This document shows, one piece after another, positions 34,216-35,000 of a stretch of DNA of 35,000 nt (positions are counted from its first letter, which is position 1; every line of letters begins with the position of its first letter). The notes under the pieces were generated by a model, which saw only the letters and a program-made list of their open reading frames with translations, was not told where the DNA came from and made no database searches. The translations under genes and the position numbers were made by a program. Origin of the DNA: Actinidia chinensis (lineage: Eukaryota; Streptophyta; Magnoliopsida; Ericales; Actinidiaceae); the NCBI GenBank assembly GCA_009663005.1, contig CM018897.1, positions 17,474,204-17,509,203 on the forward strand. Direction: 5' to 3'.

Positions 34216-34718
34216 TGATGCTGTTATCGCACGAGCTTAGGCATAATAAGATTGGTTAGGTTATGGGCTAAATGTGTTATTCTAAATTATTGGAGTAATG
34301 CCTTGTGAGAAAAGGATGGAATTTTTGGAAACTGTTGATTTTGAGAAAATCAAGGATGAAATCAAAGTTATTTTGATATAAATGAAAGCCCATACTTTAT
34401 GCTATTCATGTTTTCATAGTATAGTGATGTATCATGGTTTTGGCTTGAAGCATCAGTCCATTGTTAAATCTTTTCAAGGTAACTCACCTTTACTATAAAA
34501 ACAATTGATTTCAGGTACCGAGGGTTATCCTGAGTCTTGAGGCATGTGGTGCCAGGTGTGATGTTTAATTTGATAAAAATATTAAGGTTTTTTTTTTAAT
34601 TAGATGTTGTAATTATTATTTCCGCACTCTGATGTAAAATGACAGCGTATGTCATTTTTTTTTGCTTTCGCATTGAGTTGTTGCTACGTGGCCGGGCTTG
34701 GTTTGACCGGGCGTGAAA

Positions 34719-34723
34719 CAATC
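34719..34723. other. Target-site duplication of the outer element (right)
   Basis: caatc, identical to 13975-13979 directly before the 5' LTR. Confidence 0.75.
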
Positions 34724-35000
34724 CCCAAATTGAAATGAAAATACTCGTGTGTAAACAAGAAGAGAAAACTAACCGATTAGAAAATAGACTTGAATCTTGG
34801 CCTTGACATTGTCAATGGTGTTGTTGCTTTCGACTTCGAGAGTGATCGGTGATGGTCTTTCCTCTTTTCCAGTTAGGGTTGTCACGGATCAACAGAGAGA
34901 ACTGAGGAGGAGGAGAGAGAGAGGGGGGTGATTGTGTGAGGAGAGAGAGAGGTCGACTGATTTGGGGGTTTTAATTTTTAAATTCTAAATCATGCTTTAA
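34724..35000. other. Right flank with a GA-rich microsatellite
   Basis: Continues the DNA that stood left of 13975 before the outer element inserted. At about 34900-34952 it has a (ga)n/(gag)n-rich stretch. A possible splice-like word (ttttccag at 34866-34873) precedes it, but no exon can be supported. Confidence 0.4.

Larger units (their letters stand above)
13980..34718 (+). mobile_element. Outer Ty3/Gypsy chromovirus (Tekay/Del-like), nested host element
   Basis: Complete LTR retrotransposon on the + strand with LTRs at 13980-14788 plus 26723-27712 (split by an insertion) and 32938-34718. It is flanked by the 5-bp word caatc at 13975-13979 and 34719-34723. Without the nested Athila-like element it spans about 8.8 kb. 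The internal region carries a Met-tRNA-type primer site, gag with a zinc knuckle, protease, RT, RNase H, integrase, a C-terminal chromodomain and a purine-rich tract. Domain order (RT before integrase) places it in Ty3/Gypsy. The VLDTRNQVLRGKTIPLVKVLW chromodomain block points to the Tekay/Del branch. Coding regions are frameshifted and the element is interrupted, so it is not autonomous as written. Confidence 0.93.
32938..34718 (+). repeat. Outer element 3' LTR (intact, about 1.78 kb)
   Basis: Starts tgtaaggtttca like the 5' LTR. It ends gcgtgaaa where the 5' LTR ends gcgtgaca, so the last dinucleotide is changed or misread. It carries a TATA-type word, tataaatag, at 33250-33258 and the four-unit array at 33945-34215. 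It serves as the uninterrupted reference that shows where the inner element cut the 5' LTR. Confidence 0.92.

Noticed and set aside
34860..34960. Exon of a host gene at the right edge
   Set aside because: A splice-like ttttccag and a GA-rich tract are present, but there is no readable protein or family match within the window.

Overview
The window looks like nuclear DNA from a flowering plant. It has spliced plant genes with GT..AG introns, AT-rich intergenic DNA and a dense stack of plant transposable elements: a Helitron, two Ty3/Gypsy LTR retrotransposons of different lineages, a solo-LTR-like insertion and MITE-like elements. Nothing in it looks bacterial, organellar or ribosomal. Almost every coding stretch is recognisable only by hopping between frames at one-base insertions and deletions, in young and old elements alike. 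That suggests an under-polished long-read assembly at least as much as biological decay. Reading frames, start codons and exact junctions should be read with that in mind.

Left part (1-12843): a segment of about 3.3 kb is present twice in direct orientation (about 185-3517 and 9465-12843). Each copy carries a promoter, a three-exon xyloglucan endotransglucosylase/hydrolase (XTH, GH16) gene on the + strand, and about 1.1 kb of 3' flank with a small foldback. Between the copies lies a decayed autonomous Helitron on the - strand, with an HUH Rep domain and a PIF1-like helicase. Its probable 3' end (CTAG) is near 3563. Its 5' end is not resolved.

Middle and right (12844-35000): after a MITE-like element (about 12990-13357) and a CCGG/AACC-rich repeat (about 13672-13974) comes a nest of elements. 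The outer element (13980-34718) is a chromodomain Ty3/Gypsy retrotransposon on the + strand, Tekay/Del-like. It has LTRs of about 1.8 kb, an initiator-tRNA-Met-type primer site, a 5-bp duplication caatc, and gag, protease, RT, RNase H, integrase and chromodomain in order. Its 5' LTR is split by an 11.9-kb Athila-like Gypsy element on the - strand (14789-26717) with a perfect 5-bp duplication gtaat, a tRNA-Asp primer site and a C-rich (+ strand) polypurine tract. Its gag is split by a 521-bp TG..CA unit that looks like a solo LTR (28221-28741). Each LTR of the outer element carries a four-unit array of about 68 bp.

The only cellular genes supported are the two XTH copies. Everything else is mobile-element DNA or unassigned AT-rich spacer. 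I found no tRNA, rRNA, CRISPR or operon-like structure.
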